NCBI GenBank assembly: GCA_947624395.1
Contig: CANQKA010000008.1
Span: 1-45,810 of the forward strand
Length of the DNA stretch: 45,810 bases
DNA from: an uncultured Oscillospiraceae bacterium
GTDB lineage: Bacteria; Bacillota; Clostridia; Oscillospirales; Oscillospiraceae
Reading direction: 5' to 3'
Part shown: positions 8,920 to 16,503 of the stretch, one piece after another
Position numbering within the stretch: the first letter of the stretch is position 1
Layout: the number at the start of each line of letters is the position of its first letter
The notes under the pieces: generated by a model
Database searches by the model: none
What the model saw: only the letters and a program-made list of their open reading frames with translations
What the model was told of the DNA's origin: nothing
Position numbers and translations under genes: made by a program

Positions 8920-10112
8920 GTCGCCACCATATCGTCATAGAGCATGGCGCCGGGCGCGACCATCGCGCCTGGGCCAACCGTCACATCCGGGCCGCAGGTC
9001 GCTACGCCCCAGCCTTCCGTACCGTCCGGCTCGGCGCCCACATGGGATCCCTTGCAGACCCGGACGTTCTCGCCCAGAATGGCGAAGCGCACCTCCGCCC
9101 CGGCCTCCACATGGGCCCCGGGCATGAGCACGCTGTATTCCACCCGTGCGCCCTTTTCCACCGTCACCTGGTTGGACAAAACGCTGTTGAACACGGTCCC
9201 GTCCACCACGCAGCCCTCCGTCACGATGGAGTGGCGGATGTCCGCGCCCTGGCCGGCCACGTGGGGCGGCCGTATGGGACTGCGGCTCATGATGGGCCAG
9301 TTGGGGTCGTACAGGTCGATGGTATCGGGACTGAGCATATCCATGTTGGCGTCCCACAGGCTGGTGATAGTCCCCACGTCCCGCCAGTAGCCCTGGAACC
9401 GGTAGGGCCAGAGCTTCTCCCCGGCCGCCAGCAGCTTGGGGATGATGTTCTTGCCGAAGTCCTGCTGGCTGTTCGGGTCCGCGTTGTCGTCGATGAGGGC
9501 CTGACGCAGCTTGGACCAGGTGAAGATATAGATGCCCATGGAGGCGGTGTCGCTCTTGGGGTGAGCGGGCTTTTCCTCGAAGGCGTTGATATACCCGTCC
9601 TCGCCGATGTTCATGATGCCGAAGCGCTTGGCCTCCTCCATGCCCACCTGAATGACGGCTATGGTGGCGGCGGCGCCCTTCTCCTTGTGCTCCCGGAGCA
9701 TGTCGGCGTAGTCCATCTTATAGATGTGGTCGCCGGACAGGATGAGCACGTACTCCGGGTCCCGCACGTCGATGAAGTCGATGTTCTGGTAGATGGCGTT
9801 GGCCGTGCCGGAGAACCAGTTGCCCTTTTCCCCCGCGGACATATAGGGGGGCAGGACGAACACGCCGCCGTCGTCGGCGCTCAGGTCCCAGGGCTGGCCG
9901 GTGCCCAGATAGGCGTTGAGTTTCATGGGCCGGTACTGGGTCAGCACGCCCACGGTGTCGATGCCGGAGTTTGCGCAGTTGGACAGGGGGAAGTCGATGA
10001 TCCGGTACTTCCCGCCAAAGGGGATATGGGGCTTTGCCACGTTCGCGGTCAGGGCGTACAGCCGGGAGCCCTGGCCGCCCGCCAGAAGCATGGCGATACA
10101 TTCTTTCTTCAC
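8916..10112 (-). CDS. glgC: Glucose-1-phosphate adenylyltransferase, catalytic subunit
   Basis: Makes ADP-glucose from glucose-1-phosphate and ATP, the committed step of glycogen synthesis. The 398-residue protein has the nucleotide loop [14 protein letters not shown] at 9-22, the [20 protein letters not shown] region at 31-50, the sugar-site segment [21 protein letters not shown], and a C-terminal left-handed beta-helix. The start is GTG at 10112 with GGAGG eight bases upstream. It is the first gene of glgC-glgD-glgP. The upstream 170 bases up to pth are mostly repeat; no clear promoter was seen. Confidence 0.97.
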   Translation of the reverse strand: MKKECIAMLLAGGQGSRLYALTANVAKPHIPFGGKYRIIDFPLSNCANSGIDTVGVLTQYRPMKLNAYLGTGQPWDLSADDGGVFVLPPYMSAGEKGNWFSGTANAIYQNIDFIDVRDPEYVLILSGDHIYKMDYADMLREHKEKGAAATIAVIQVGMEEAKRFGIMNIGEDGYINAFEEKPAHPKSDTASMGIYIFTWSKLRQALIDDNADPNSQQDFGKNIIPKLLAAGEKLWPYRFQGYWRDVGTITSLWDANMDMLSPDTIDLYDPNWPIMSRSPIRPPHVAGQGADIRHSIVTEGCVVDGTVFNSVLSNQVTVEKGARVEYSVLMPGAHVEAGAEVRFAILGENVRVCKGSHVGAEPDGTEGWGVATCGPDVTVGPGAMVAPGAMLYDDMVAT

Positions 10113-10180
10113 TGGCGAACCTCCTTACATGAAATAATATCTTCTCGCGCCCCGCCGAGGCGCGTATAGATACCTCTTAT

Positions 10181-10277
10181 GGCCCCCTCTGTGTAAGGGG
10201 TGGTTTTTAAATCCCTACCTCTTATGGCCCCCTTGTTAAAGGGGGCTGTCATGCGTCAGCATGACTGGGGGATTGTC
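10181..10277 (-). repeat. R1-type repeat remnants between glgC and pth
   Basis: A truncated R1 arm (GGCCCCCTCTGTGTAAGGGG) is followed, after a short repeated TACCTCTTATGGCCCCC junction, by a reverse half R1 unit with the ATGCGTCAGCAT hairpin and CTGGGGGATTG. The repeat ends three bases before the pth stop codon. Confidence 0.75.
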
Positions 10278-10280
10278 AAG

Positions 10281-10871
10281 TCACTGCCCGTTGTACATCT
10301 CCATCGTCTTCTCCGGCCCAACCAGAATATAATCCTCCACGGCCCTGGCCGCTCTTGTGCATGCGGCGGAGAAGGCGTCCCAGTCGGCGTTTCGCGGCAC
10401 GCCCAGGACCCAGTCTATCTGCTCGTCTCCCCCATGGGGCGGCGCGCCCACGCCAACGCGGATACGGGGAAAGTCCTCCGAACCCAAATGGGCGATGATG
10501 CTCTTGAGCCCGTTGTGGCCTCCCGCCGAGCCCTTGGCCCGGACCCGCAGCCGGCCGCATGGCAGGTTGATGTCATCGGACACCACCAGCACCCGCTCCG
10601 GGGGGATTTTATAGAACCTCGCTGCCTGCCCCACGGCCTGACCGGACTCGTTCATATAGGTCTGGGGCTTCATCACCAGCACGCCCTGGCCGTTCAGGTC
10701 CCACCGGGCGGTCAGCGCCTGGAACCGCAGCCGGGTCACGCTCAGGCCCTTGTCCTTTGCCAGCGCGTCGGCGGCGAGAAAGCCCGCGTTGTGCCGGGTG
10801 CCGGTGTACCGGGGGCCGGGGTTCCCCAGAAACACGGCCAGCCATCGGACCGGCGCGCCCTTGCCGAACAT
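10281..10871 (-). CDS. pth: Peptidyl-tRNA hydrolase
   Basis: Frees tRNA from peptidyl-tRNA dropped by ribosomes; essential and cytoplasmic. The 196-residue protein has the family signatures LGNPGPRYTGTRHNAGF at 15-31 (with the catalytic His in TRHNAGF), VMKPQTYMNESGQAV, and DDINLPCGRLRVRAKGSAGG cut by the GSAGGHNG loop. Its ATG overlaps the stop codon of prs by one base (TGATG), an operon arrangement common for prs-pth in Firmicutes. Initiation by re-use of the prs-terminating ribosome is likely. Confidence 0.97.
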   Translation of the reverse strand: MFGKGAPVRWLAVFLGNPGPRYTGTRHNAGFLAADALAKDKGLSVTRLRFQALTARWDLNGQGVLVMKPQTYMNESGQAVGQAARFYKIPPERVLVVSDDINLPCGRLRVRAKGSAGGHNGLKSIIAHLGSEDFPRIRVGVGAPPHGGDEQIDWVLGVPRNADWDAFSAACTRAARAVEDYILVGPEKTMEMYNGQ

Positions 10872-11833
10872 CAGTCGAACAGGGAGGACAGGGACTCGTC
10901 CTCATAAATGCGGTGGATGGACGCGGCGAACACCGGCGCCGCGGACAGATAGCGTATCTTCTCCACCTTGGGCTTGTCGGCCGGGTAGGGGATGGTGTCA
11001 AACAGCAGCAGCTCTTCCAGGGCGCTCGATTCAATGCGCTCCAGGGCAGGGCCGGACAGCACCCCGTGGCTGGCGCAGGCGTAGACCTTGTTGGCCCCGC
11101 CGATCTCCTTGATGGCCTTGGCCGCGCCCACCAGGGACCCGCCCGTGTCCACCATATCATCCAGGATGATGATGTTCTTGCCCTCCACGTTGCCGATGAG
11201 ATTCATGACCTCGGACTGGTTGGCCCTCTCCCGGCGCTTGTCCACGATGGCCAGACCCACGCCCAGCTTCATGGCAAACGCCCGGGCACGGGCCACGCTG
11301 CCCACGTCCGGGGATACGACCATATAATCGCCGCTGGCCAGATCGAAGCGCTTTTTGTAGTGGGAGGCGAAGAGACTGCCTCCGGCCAGATTGTCCACGG
11401 GTATGTCGAAAAAGCCCTGGATCTGGCTGGCGTGCAGGTCCATGGTCAGCACCCGGTCGGCGCCGGCATGGGTGATCAAATTCGCCACCAGCTTGGCGGA
11501 GATGGGGTCCCGGCTCTTGGCCTTTCTATCCTGGCGGGCGTAGCCGAAATAGGGGATGACGGCGGTGATGCGCCCCGCGGAGGCCCGACGCATGGCGTCG
11601 ATCATCACCAGCAGCTCCATCAGGTTGTCGTTGACGGGCTTGCAGGTGGACTGGACCAGAAATACGTCCGCGCCCCGGACGGGTTCGTACACGGAAACGG
11701 AGCACTCTCCGTCCGCGAACTGGGCGCAGGACGCGTCGCCCATGGAGATGTTCAGGCAGTCACAGATGCCCTGTGCCAGCGCGGGATTGGCGTTGCCGGT
11801 AAAGACTTTGATCTCTTTTCCGTGGGAAATCAT
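10871..11833 (-). CDS. prs: Ribose-phosphate pyrophosphokinase
   Basis: Makes PRPP from ribose-5-phosphate and ATP for nucleotide, histidine and tryptophan synthesis. The 320-residue class I enzyme has EIKVFTGNANPALA at the N-terminus, DVFLVQSTCKPVNDNLMELL broken into the ATP-site loop, VIPYFGYARQDRK, the metal-binding VLTMDLHASQIQGFF and the PRPP loop IIILDDMVDTGGSL. I start at ATG 11833, which has GGGGG nine bases upstream and fits family length; the frame is open for 13 more codons. It heads the prs-pth operon and supplies the substrate used by xpt elsewhere in the window. Confidence 0.96.
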   Translation of the reverse strand: MISHGKEIKVFTGNANPALAQGICDCLNISMGDASCAQFADGECSVSVYEPVRGADVFLVQSTCKPVNDNLMELLVMIDAMRRASAGRITAVIPYFGYARQDRKAKSRDPISAKLVANLITHAGADRVLTMDLHASQIQGFFDIPVDNLAGGSLFASHYKKRFDLASGDYMVVSPDVGSVARARAFAMKLGVGLAIVDKRRERANQSEVMNLIGNVEGKNIIILDDMVDTGGSLVGAAKAIKEIGGANKVYACASHGVLSGPALERIESSALEELLLFDTIPYPADKPKVEKIRYLSAAPVFAASIHRIYEDESLSSLFD

Positions 11834-11903
11834 AAAGTACCCCCTGCCGAACGGCAATATTTTTATATGCAATATGTAATTGTCATATCATCTCTCCGTC
11901 AGC

Positions 11904-11941
11904 ATTATAACAAACGCTCCCACTAAATGGAAGCGTTTTGT
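11904..11941 (-). promoter_or_regulatory. prs promoter with overlapping inverted repeat
   Basis: On the minus strand an extended -10 box TGTTATAAT (TATAAT at 11909-11904) precedes prs. The -35 region is weak and is covered by the imperfect inverted repeat ACAAACGCT (11910-11918) / AAGCGTTTTGT (11931-11941), placed where a repressor would block RNA polymerase. The binding protein is unknown. Confidence 0.5.
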
Positions 11942-12029
11942 GAAAAAACTTTGGGGGAAATAATCACCAAAAGAATTTCCAGTTATTTGGAAATTATGAA
12001 CCACATGTAGCGGCCGGCGGGACCGCGCA

Positions 12030-12058
12030 TTGACAGCGCACCCGGGCGGTAATATAAT
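12030..12058 (+). promoter_or_regulatory. Consensus sigma-A promoter of the dipeptidase gene
   Basis: TTGACA (12030-12035), exactly 17 bases, TATAAT (12053-12058): a perfect consensus. The start codon is at 12084, leaving a leader of about 20 bases that contains GGGAGGT. Confidence 0.85.
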
Positions 12059-12083
12059 TTTCCCGGAAAGGGAGGTCTGGACC

Positions 12084-13085
12084 ATGAAGCCTACGGACAT
12101 GCGGAATATACCCTATTTTGACGGCCACTGCGACACGGTGAGCGCAAACGCCCGTTATGTGACCCACGTGGGACATGACCGGCCCAATGTGGGACAAGAC
12201 CGGGACATTTTGGGACATTTCCGGGCCAATAACGGCCACTTGGACTTCACCCGCCTGGGCCGGTTTCAAAAGGCGGCGCAGGTGTTCGCCCTGTTCGCCG
12301 ACGCGGCCCGCTTTCCGGCGGGTTCTCTCTGGCCCGAGTGCCGGAGGCAGCATGAGGTCTTCCTGGCGGCGCTGGCGGAAAATGCCGATCTGGCGGTCCC
12401 GTGCCGGACGGCGGCGGAGATAGAGGCCGCCAACGCCTCCGGCAGGGCGGCCGCCCTGCTGAGCGTGGAGGGCGGGGAGCTCATGGACTGCGCCCCGGAA
12501 AGGCTGGAAACAGCGGCTTTCTGGGGTGTAAAGCTGGTCAATATCACCTGGAATCACGTCAACGGTCTCGCCGGTACCAACGCGGAGGCGACGGACCGGG
12601 GGCTGACAGACCGGGGCAGGGCGTTCGTGGGGGAGCTCTACCGGCTGGGGATGCTGCCGGACGTGTCCCACCTGTCCGACCCGGGGTTCTGGGACCTGGC
12701 GGAGATGGGCCTGGGGCCGCTTATTGCCAGCCACTCCAACGCCCGGGCCCTGTGCCCCAACAGCCGGAATCTGACGGACGACATGTTCCGGGCCATCCGG
12801 GACAGCGGCGGTGTTGTGGGCATCAACATGTACGATGAGTTCATCGGCGGCGGGTGTGAGCTGGCCGACGCGGTGCGGCATATCGACCATTTCATGGACC
12901 TGGACGGGGCCAAAACCGTGGCCCTGGGCGGGGATTGGGACGGGTGCAGGCTGCTGGCCGGGTGGCACGGCATACAGGACCTGCCCCATCTGTGGGACGC
13001 TCTGGCCGCCCACGGCTACGACAGGGCCACTTTGGAGGACATCTTCTATAACAACTGGTATCGGGTACTGGGAGGTTCAACGTGA
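12084..13085 (+). CDS. Membrane dipeptidase, M19 family
   Basis: Zinc dipeptidase of the renal dipeptidase family, 333 residues. Visible metal ligands: YFDGHCDTV near residue 10 (HxD), the Glu of LLSVEGGEL, His in PDVSHLSDPGF and His in IASHSNARAL; GGDWDG near residue 278 fits the family GSDFDG motif. GGGAGGT precedes ATG 12084. No signal peptide is seen, so a cytoplasmic role, perhaps in D-amino-acid or peptidoglycan dipeptide use, is likely. Odd feature: residues 29-49 are a three-fold seven-residue repeat (VGHDRPN, VGQDRDI, LGHFRAN) caused by a 21-bp triplication; only the last copy fits the family, so two appear to be additions. The broken MATE gene begins within its stop codon. Confidence 0.9.
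   Translation: MKPTDMRNIPYFDGHCDTVSANARYVTHVGHDRPNVGQDRDILGHFRANNGHLDFTRLGRFQKAAQVFALFADAARFPAGSLWPECRRQHEVFLAALAENADLAVPCRTAAEIEAANASGRAAALLSVEGGELMDCAPERLETAAFWGVKLVNITWNHVNGLAGTNAEATDRGLTDRGRAFVGELYRLGMLPDVSHLSDPGFWDLAEMGLGPLIASHSNARALCPNSRNLTDDMFRAIRDSGGVVGINMYDEFIGGGCELADAVRHIDHFMDLDGAKTVALGGDWDGCRLLAGWHGIQDLPHLWDALAAHGYDRATLEDIFYNNWYRVLGGST
12168..12230 (+). repeat. Three in-frame 21-bp tandem repeats inside the dipeptidase gene
   Basis: Copies at 12168-12188, 12189-12209 and 12210-12230 share the pattern TGGGACAnnnCCGG with a fixed 21-bp period, each adding seven residues and keeping the frame. Confidence 0.85.
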
Positions 13086-13138
13086 GCGACAAGCTGCCGG
13101 AAAAAGAGAACGTCATGGGAACGGCGAAAATGAGCCGC

Positions 13139-13498
13139 GTCGTCGGAGCACGCTGGGCTAGGCCGGGGTTCGCCGCTTGCGGCAAACCTCGGATAGCCCG
13201 CGGCTCCTCCTCTCCCCACGCGACAAGCGTGCCGCGTGGGGGCCCAGGAAAAAGGAAGAGGATTTTAATATCTCTCCCCCAGTCAGCGCGGAGCGCTGAC
13301 AGCCCCCTCATCAGAGGGGGCCGCGCTGCGGCGCGAGGGAAACAATCCTCCCGGCCGTCGTCGTCGCTCGCTGGGCTAGGTCGGGATTTGCCGCAAGCGA
13401 CAAATCCCGAATAGCCCGCGGCGTCTCCTCTCCCCAAAAGGCAAGCGTGCCTTTTGGGGACCCCAAGGGACGGCCACCCCCCTTTACACAAAGGGGGC
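13139..13498 (+). repeat. Repeat block: solo R3, R2, then R1 with R3 nested inside
   Basis: R3 lies at 13139-13246 (GTCGTCGG start, GGCTAGGCCGGGGTTCGCCG, TAGCCCGCGG, then a CCCCACGCG/CGCGTGGGG hairpin). The linker GGAAGAGGATTTTAATA leads into R2 at 13271-13322. A reverse R1 half (13343-13498) carries a whole R3 in the loop of its GGCC/GGCC hairpin (13357-13470). The 156-base R1/R3 composite differs at only two bases from the one at 16292-16447. Confidence 0.8.
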
Positions 13499-13511
13499 TT
13501 TCAATAATGTT

Positions 13512-13648
13512 GCCGCCCATGGGCGGCGACCTTGTTACCAGGGCTCCCATCGCAAACCAGCGGGCGTTTGCGATGGGAAAAGGAAGAATGGCCCCGACCG
13601 ATGTCTGGGGCCTTGCTTGCAAGGACCAAGCATCTTCGGGGCCATTCT
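13512..13648. repeat. Three consecutive perfect hairpins
   Basis: Palindrome GCCGCCCATGGGCGGC at 13512-13527; TCCCATCGCAAAC (13545-13557) paired with GTTTGCGATGGGA (13566-13578); AGAATGGCCCCGA (13585-13597) paired with TCGGGGCCATTCT (13636-13648). The last ends seven bases before MATE coding resumes. They differ from R1-R3 and suggest a small inserted element. Confidence 0.75.
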
Positions 13649-14415
13649 GACGCCGGCCAGATCGTGGGCATGGTGGCGGGCATCTTCATCAACCGGCGCT
13701 GGAATCGGGAGATACCTTTCTCCCTGCGTCCAAAGCCCGACGGGAGATGTATCCGGGAGATCCTGCGTATCGGCGTTCCCTCGTCCATGATCGACGTTCT
13801 CACGGCCCTGCTCACGGTGGTCATGAACTCCATCCTGCTGGGCTATTCCGCCACGGCCGTGGCGGTCTACGGCGTGATGACAAAAATACGGGGCCTGGTG
13901 ACCGTGGAGACCCACGGCATCGACAACGGGCTCATACCCATTGTTGCCTATAACTACGGCGCGAAACGGCCGGAGCGCATAGACGGGGCCATACGCTGGG
14001 CGCTGGTCTATTCCGCCGCCATCTACGCGGTCATATTCGCGGGGCTGGAGCTGTTTCCGGGGCCGGTGCTGGCCCTGTTCGACGCGTCGGCCGATATGAC
14101 GGCCATGGGCGTGACGGCCCTGCGCATTTTCGCGGTGGGGTGGCTTTTGTGCATCCCCGGGTATATTTACGCCGCCGCCTTGCAGGGTCTGGGCCAGGGC
14201 ATGAAGAGCATGGTCCTGACCATGAGCCGTCAGGCGGTGCTGCCGGTGGTGTTCGCCCTGGCTCTGCGGGCGCTGGGCGGGTCCCTGGCGCTTATATGGT
14301 GGGCGTTCGTGCTGGCGGAGGCCGTGGGCATGCCGCTGGGACTGTGCCTGTGGCGGGTGGCAAGACGGAGCGCGGATGTGGAAATGGCGGGGTGAAGCGA
14401 AATATCACCGCTTTA

Positions 14416-14525
14416 GCCCCCCTTGTCAAAGGGGGGTGGCCCGAAGGGCCGGGGGGATTGCTGTTGGACGAAGGACAATCCCCCAGTCATGCTGACGCAT
14501 GACAGCCCCCTTTGACAAGGGGGCC
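14416..14525 (+). repeat. R1 palindromic repeat, full unit
   Basis: Complete R1 with a short GGCCCGAAGGGCC first hairpin, followed by the usual linker TTCGATAAGGAAGAGGATTT. The linker runs straight into the ribosome binding site of the GNAT gene. Confidence 0.85.
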
Positions 14526-14562
14526 TTCGATAAGGAAGAGGATTTTAAGGAGAAAACGCACG

Positions 14563-15081
14563 ATGCTTCTTAGCAAGGACCTGGAAACGCCAAGGCTGAC
14601 GATACGCTCCTGGCGGAGGGATGATAAAGACGTTACGCTGGCTCTGTGGGGGGACAGGGAAAACGGCAGGTATATGAGCGACCCTGTCCGGGAGAACGTG
14701 GATGAGGCGTATCTCCAATGCGTCGATGAGATGGAAGATAACCCGGAGGGATATTATCTGATCGCCGCATGGAAAGAGGACGGCACGCCTGTGGGCACCT
14801 GCTGCATATTCCCGGAAAATAACGGGAATTACGACATCGGGTATTGCATCGCAAAGGACCATTGGAAAGAGGGCCTGGGGACCGAGATGGTCGATGCCAT
14901 CCTTCGCTGGGTCAGGGCGGAAGGTGGCAAGTCCGTCACGGGAGAGGTGGCGGACGGCAACCTTGCGTCGGTCGCGCTTCTTCGCAAATTCGGGTTTGCC
15001 CAGGACAGAAAAACGCGCTATAAAAAATGGGGAGAAGAGACCTGGTTTGACGCCCATTATTATAGGCTGGATCTGGCGTGA
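14563..15081 (+). CDS. GNAT-family N-acetyltransferase (RimJ/RimL type)
   Basis: Acetyl-CoA dependent acetyltransferase of 172 residues. It opens with the RimJ/RimL hallmark LETPRLTIRSWRRDDKD, has a central sheet YYLIAAWKEDGTPVGTC, NYDIGYCIAKDHWKEGLGTE with the acetyl-CoA loop at about 105-112, and ends EVADGNLASVALLRKFGF, the typical helix preceding the last strands. The start ATG 14563 has AAGGAG upstream; the frame extends upstream only through repeat sequence. The substrate is unknown; the family includes protein N-terminal, antibiotic and metabolite acetylases. It is isolated among repeats and may be a recently acquired gene. Confidence 0.85.
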   Translation: MLLSKDLETPRLTIRSWRRDDKDVTLALWGDRENGRYMSDPVRENVDEAYLQCVDEMEDNPEGYYLIAAWKEDGTPVGTCCIFPENNGNYDIGYCIAKDHWKEGLGTEMVDAILRWVRAEGGKSVTGEVADGNLASVALLRKFGFAQDRKTRYKKWGEETWFDAHYYRLDLA

Positions 15082-15098
15082 GGGGTCGTTCGATATTG

Positions 15099-15256
15099 TC
15101 TCTCCCCCAGTCAGCGCCAGAGGCGCTGACAGCCCCCTGGGGCCCCCACGCGGCACGCTTGTCGCGTGGGGAGAGGAGACGCCGCGGGCTATCTGGGGTT
15201 TGCCGCTTGCGGCGAATCCCGGCCTAGCCCAGCGAGCGGCGACGACAGAGGGGGCC
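15099..15256. repeat. R2 repeat interrupted by an inverted R3
   Basis: R2 starts at 15099 (TCTCTCCCCCAGTCAGCGCC) and reaches AGCCCCCT at 15138, where an R3 in reverse orientation (15139-15246) is inserted into the loop of the second R2 hairpin; R2 then closes with AGAGGGGGCC (15247-15256). An R2 without insertion has only a few bases at this point. Confidence 0.8.
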
Positions 15257-15297
15257 GTTGAAAGAGGAAGAGGATCAAAAATCGGGATTTGGAGGGT

Positions 15298-15879
15298 ATG
15301 CGCTATGACGGAAAAGGAAAAATGCTGCAAGGCGAATGGCACGACGCCAATTTTGACGCGGGTCTGCTGGAGGAACGGCAGAAAGCGGAGTGGCTCTGCT
15401 ATGATCTCAATATGTCCAGGCCAGGAAGCGCGGAGCAGCTTTCTGCCCTGAGAAAGCTGCTGGGCGTTGAGATTCCCGAGGGGCTTACCGTGCTTGCTCC
15501 GGTCTATTTTGATTATGGCACATACACGCGTTTTGGCGACGGCGTTATTGTCAATCACGGCTGTTATTTCATGGATGGCGGCACGATCGCCATCGGGAAT
15601 AATGTTTTTATCGGCCCGTTCTGCGGCTTTTACACCGCGAGCCACCCTCTGAATTATAAAGACCGTAACAAGGGGCTGGAAAAAGCGTTGCCTATCCATA
15701 TCGGCGATAACTGCTTGTTCGGTGCGAACGTGACCGTTTTGCAGGGCGTTACCATCGGTGCGGGCTGCGTGATCGGCGCGGGCAGCGTGGTCACGCGGGA
15801 TATCCCGCCAAACAGCCTCGCGGCGGGGGATCCATGCCGGGTCGTACGAGCGCTGACGGACGGGGATAGGGTGGGGTAA
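15298..15879 (+). CDS. Sugar O-acetyltransferase (Maa/LacA-like), copy 1, 5' frameshift
   Basis: Left-handed beta-helix acetyltransferase that moves acetyl from acetyl-CoA to a sugar hydroxyl; about 190 residues as in maltose/galactoside acetyltransferases. Visible: MLQGEWHDANFDAGLLEERQ N-terminal helices, hexapeptide repeats (GNNVFIGPFCGFYTASHPLN with the catalytic His, IGAGCVIGAGSVVTRD) and the closing AAGDPCRVVR. Compared with copy 2, the natural start ATG at 15305 is out of frame because one A is missing from the run at 15318-15321. Reading from ATG 15298 restores the frame (193 residues) but its ribosome binding site is only one base away; ATG 15322 is the other choice. Expression may therefore be reduced, or this is a base-call error. 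Confidence 0.75.
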   Translation: MRYDGKGKMLQGEWHDANFDAGLLEERQKAEWLCYDLNMSRPGSAEQLSALRKLLGVEIPEGLTVLAPVYFDYGTYTRFGDGVIVNHGCYFMDGGTIAIGNNVFIGPFCGFYTASHPLNYKDRNKGLEKALPIHIGDNCLFGANVTVLQGVTIGAGCVIGAGSVVTRDIPPNSLAAGDPCRVVRALTDGDRVG

Positions 15880-15884
15880 AGATA

Positions 15885-15937
15885 CAATCCCCCAGTCGCC
15901 GCCAAAGGCGGCGACAGCCCCCTTTGACAAGGGGGCC
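15885..15937 (+). repeat. Half R1 repeat
   Basis: CAATCCCCCAGTC, a CGCCGCC/GGCGGCG hairpin, and GCCCCCTTTGACAAGGGGGC: the second half of R1, six bases after acetyltransferase copy 1. Confidence 0.8.
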
Positions 15938-15971
15938 GTCCATATTGTGCGCCTGCGGCGCGATCAAAATA

Positions 15972-16127
15972 TCTCTCCCCCAGTCTCGTCGGCGCTCGCA
16001 CGGCTAGGCCGGGATTCGCCGCAAGCGGCAAATCCCGGATAGCCAGCGGCGCCTCCTCTCCCCACGCGACAGGCGTGCCGCGTGGGGACCCCGAAAGGCG
16101 TTGACAGCCCCCTCGTCAGAGGGGGCC
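15972..16127 (+). repeat. R2 repeat with nested R3
   Basis: R2 begins TCTCTCCCCCAGT (to 15984), an R3 is inserted in the first hairpin (about 15985-16100), and R2 resumes with TTGACAGCCCCCTCGTCAGA to 16127. This is the same arrangement as at 17108-17264 but differs in insertion point from 15099-15256. Confidence 0.8.
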
Positions 16128-16215
16128 GGCCCCGATGGGGCCGATTCGGGGGCAAAGCCCCCGCCTCCCCCTGACGGGGGAGGTGGCGCGGCTACGCCGC
16201 GACGGAGGGAGAGAA
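16128..16215. repeat. Further palindrome-rich repeat (R4)
   Basis: Contains GGCCCCGATGGGGCC, GGGGGCAAAGCCCCC, CCTCCCCCTGACGGGGGAGG and GCGGCTACGCCGC, four hairpins in a row without coding potential. A related CACCTCCCC/GGGGAGG arm is seen at about 20191-20216. Confidence 0.6.
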
Positions 16216-16216
16216 G

Positions 16217-16260
16217 CATTAAAATCCAACGCAGTCCACGGCGTGAGCCGGGGACACCAT
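16217..16260 (-). pseudogene. Duplicated remnant of the FNT gene 3' end
   Basis: The minus strand here (ATGGTGTCCCCGG ... TTGGATTTTAATG) closely follows the last 40 or so bases of the FNT transporter gene at 17289-17332, including the stop region, but lacks the rest of that gene. It marks the left copy of a tandem duplication. Confidence 0.65.
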
Positions 16261-16291
16261 TGTTGGCGGCGCGGGCGGTCATTTGCTGTTA

Positions 16292-16447
16292 CAATCCCCC
16301 CGGCCGTCGTCGTCGCTCGCTGGGCTAGGTCGGGATTTGCCGCAAGCGACAAATCCCGAATAGCCCGCGGCGTCTCCTCTCCCCAAAAGGCAAGCGTGCC
16401 TTTTGGGGACCCCAAGGGGCGGCCACCCCCCTTTACACAAAGGGGGC
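16292..16447 (+). repeat. R1 (reverse half) with nested R3, near-identical to 13343-13498
   Basis: CAATCCCCCCGGCC, an R3 (16306-16419), then CGGCCACCCCCCTTTACACA and AGGGGGC. By eye, 154 of 156 bases agree with the copy inside the broken MATE gene 3 kb away, indicating recent copying. Confidence 0.85.
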
Positions 16448-16503
16448 TTCCATAATGTGCGGCTTCGCCGCGAATCAAAATCGGGATTTGGAGGGTGTGT
16501 GCT

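Larger units (their letters stand above)
13082..14395 (+). pseudogene. MATE efflux transporter gene with its middle replaced by repeats
   Basis: The start is recognisable: GTG at 13082 overlapping the dipeptidase stop (GTGA), with GGGAGG upstream, coding MSDKLPEKENVMGTAKMSR, which resembles MATE N-termini. At 13139 the sequence turns into repeat DNA and the frame closes at 13414. MATE coding resumes at about 13655 (GQIVGMVAGIFINRRWNREI) and runs to 14395 with six or so membrane segments, for about 246 residues. About 190 residues of a normal 450-residue transporter, with half of its helices, are missing and roughly 515 bases of R3, R2, R1 and hairpins stand in their place. A functional product is very unlikely. 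An assembly join is the alternative. Confidence 0.8.

Noticed and set aside
13532-13654. Genuine N-terminus for a shortened MATE protein from TTG 13532
   Set aside because: The 41 residues are translated hairpin DNA, there is no ribosome binding site, and the true MATE start is seen at 13082.
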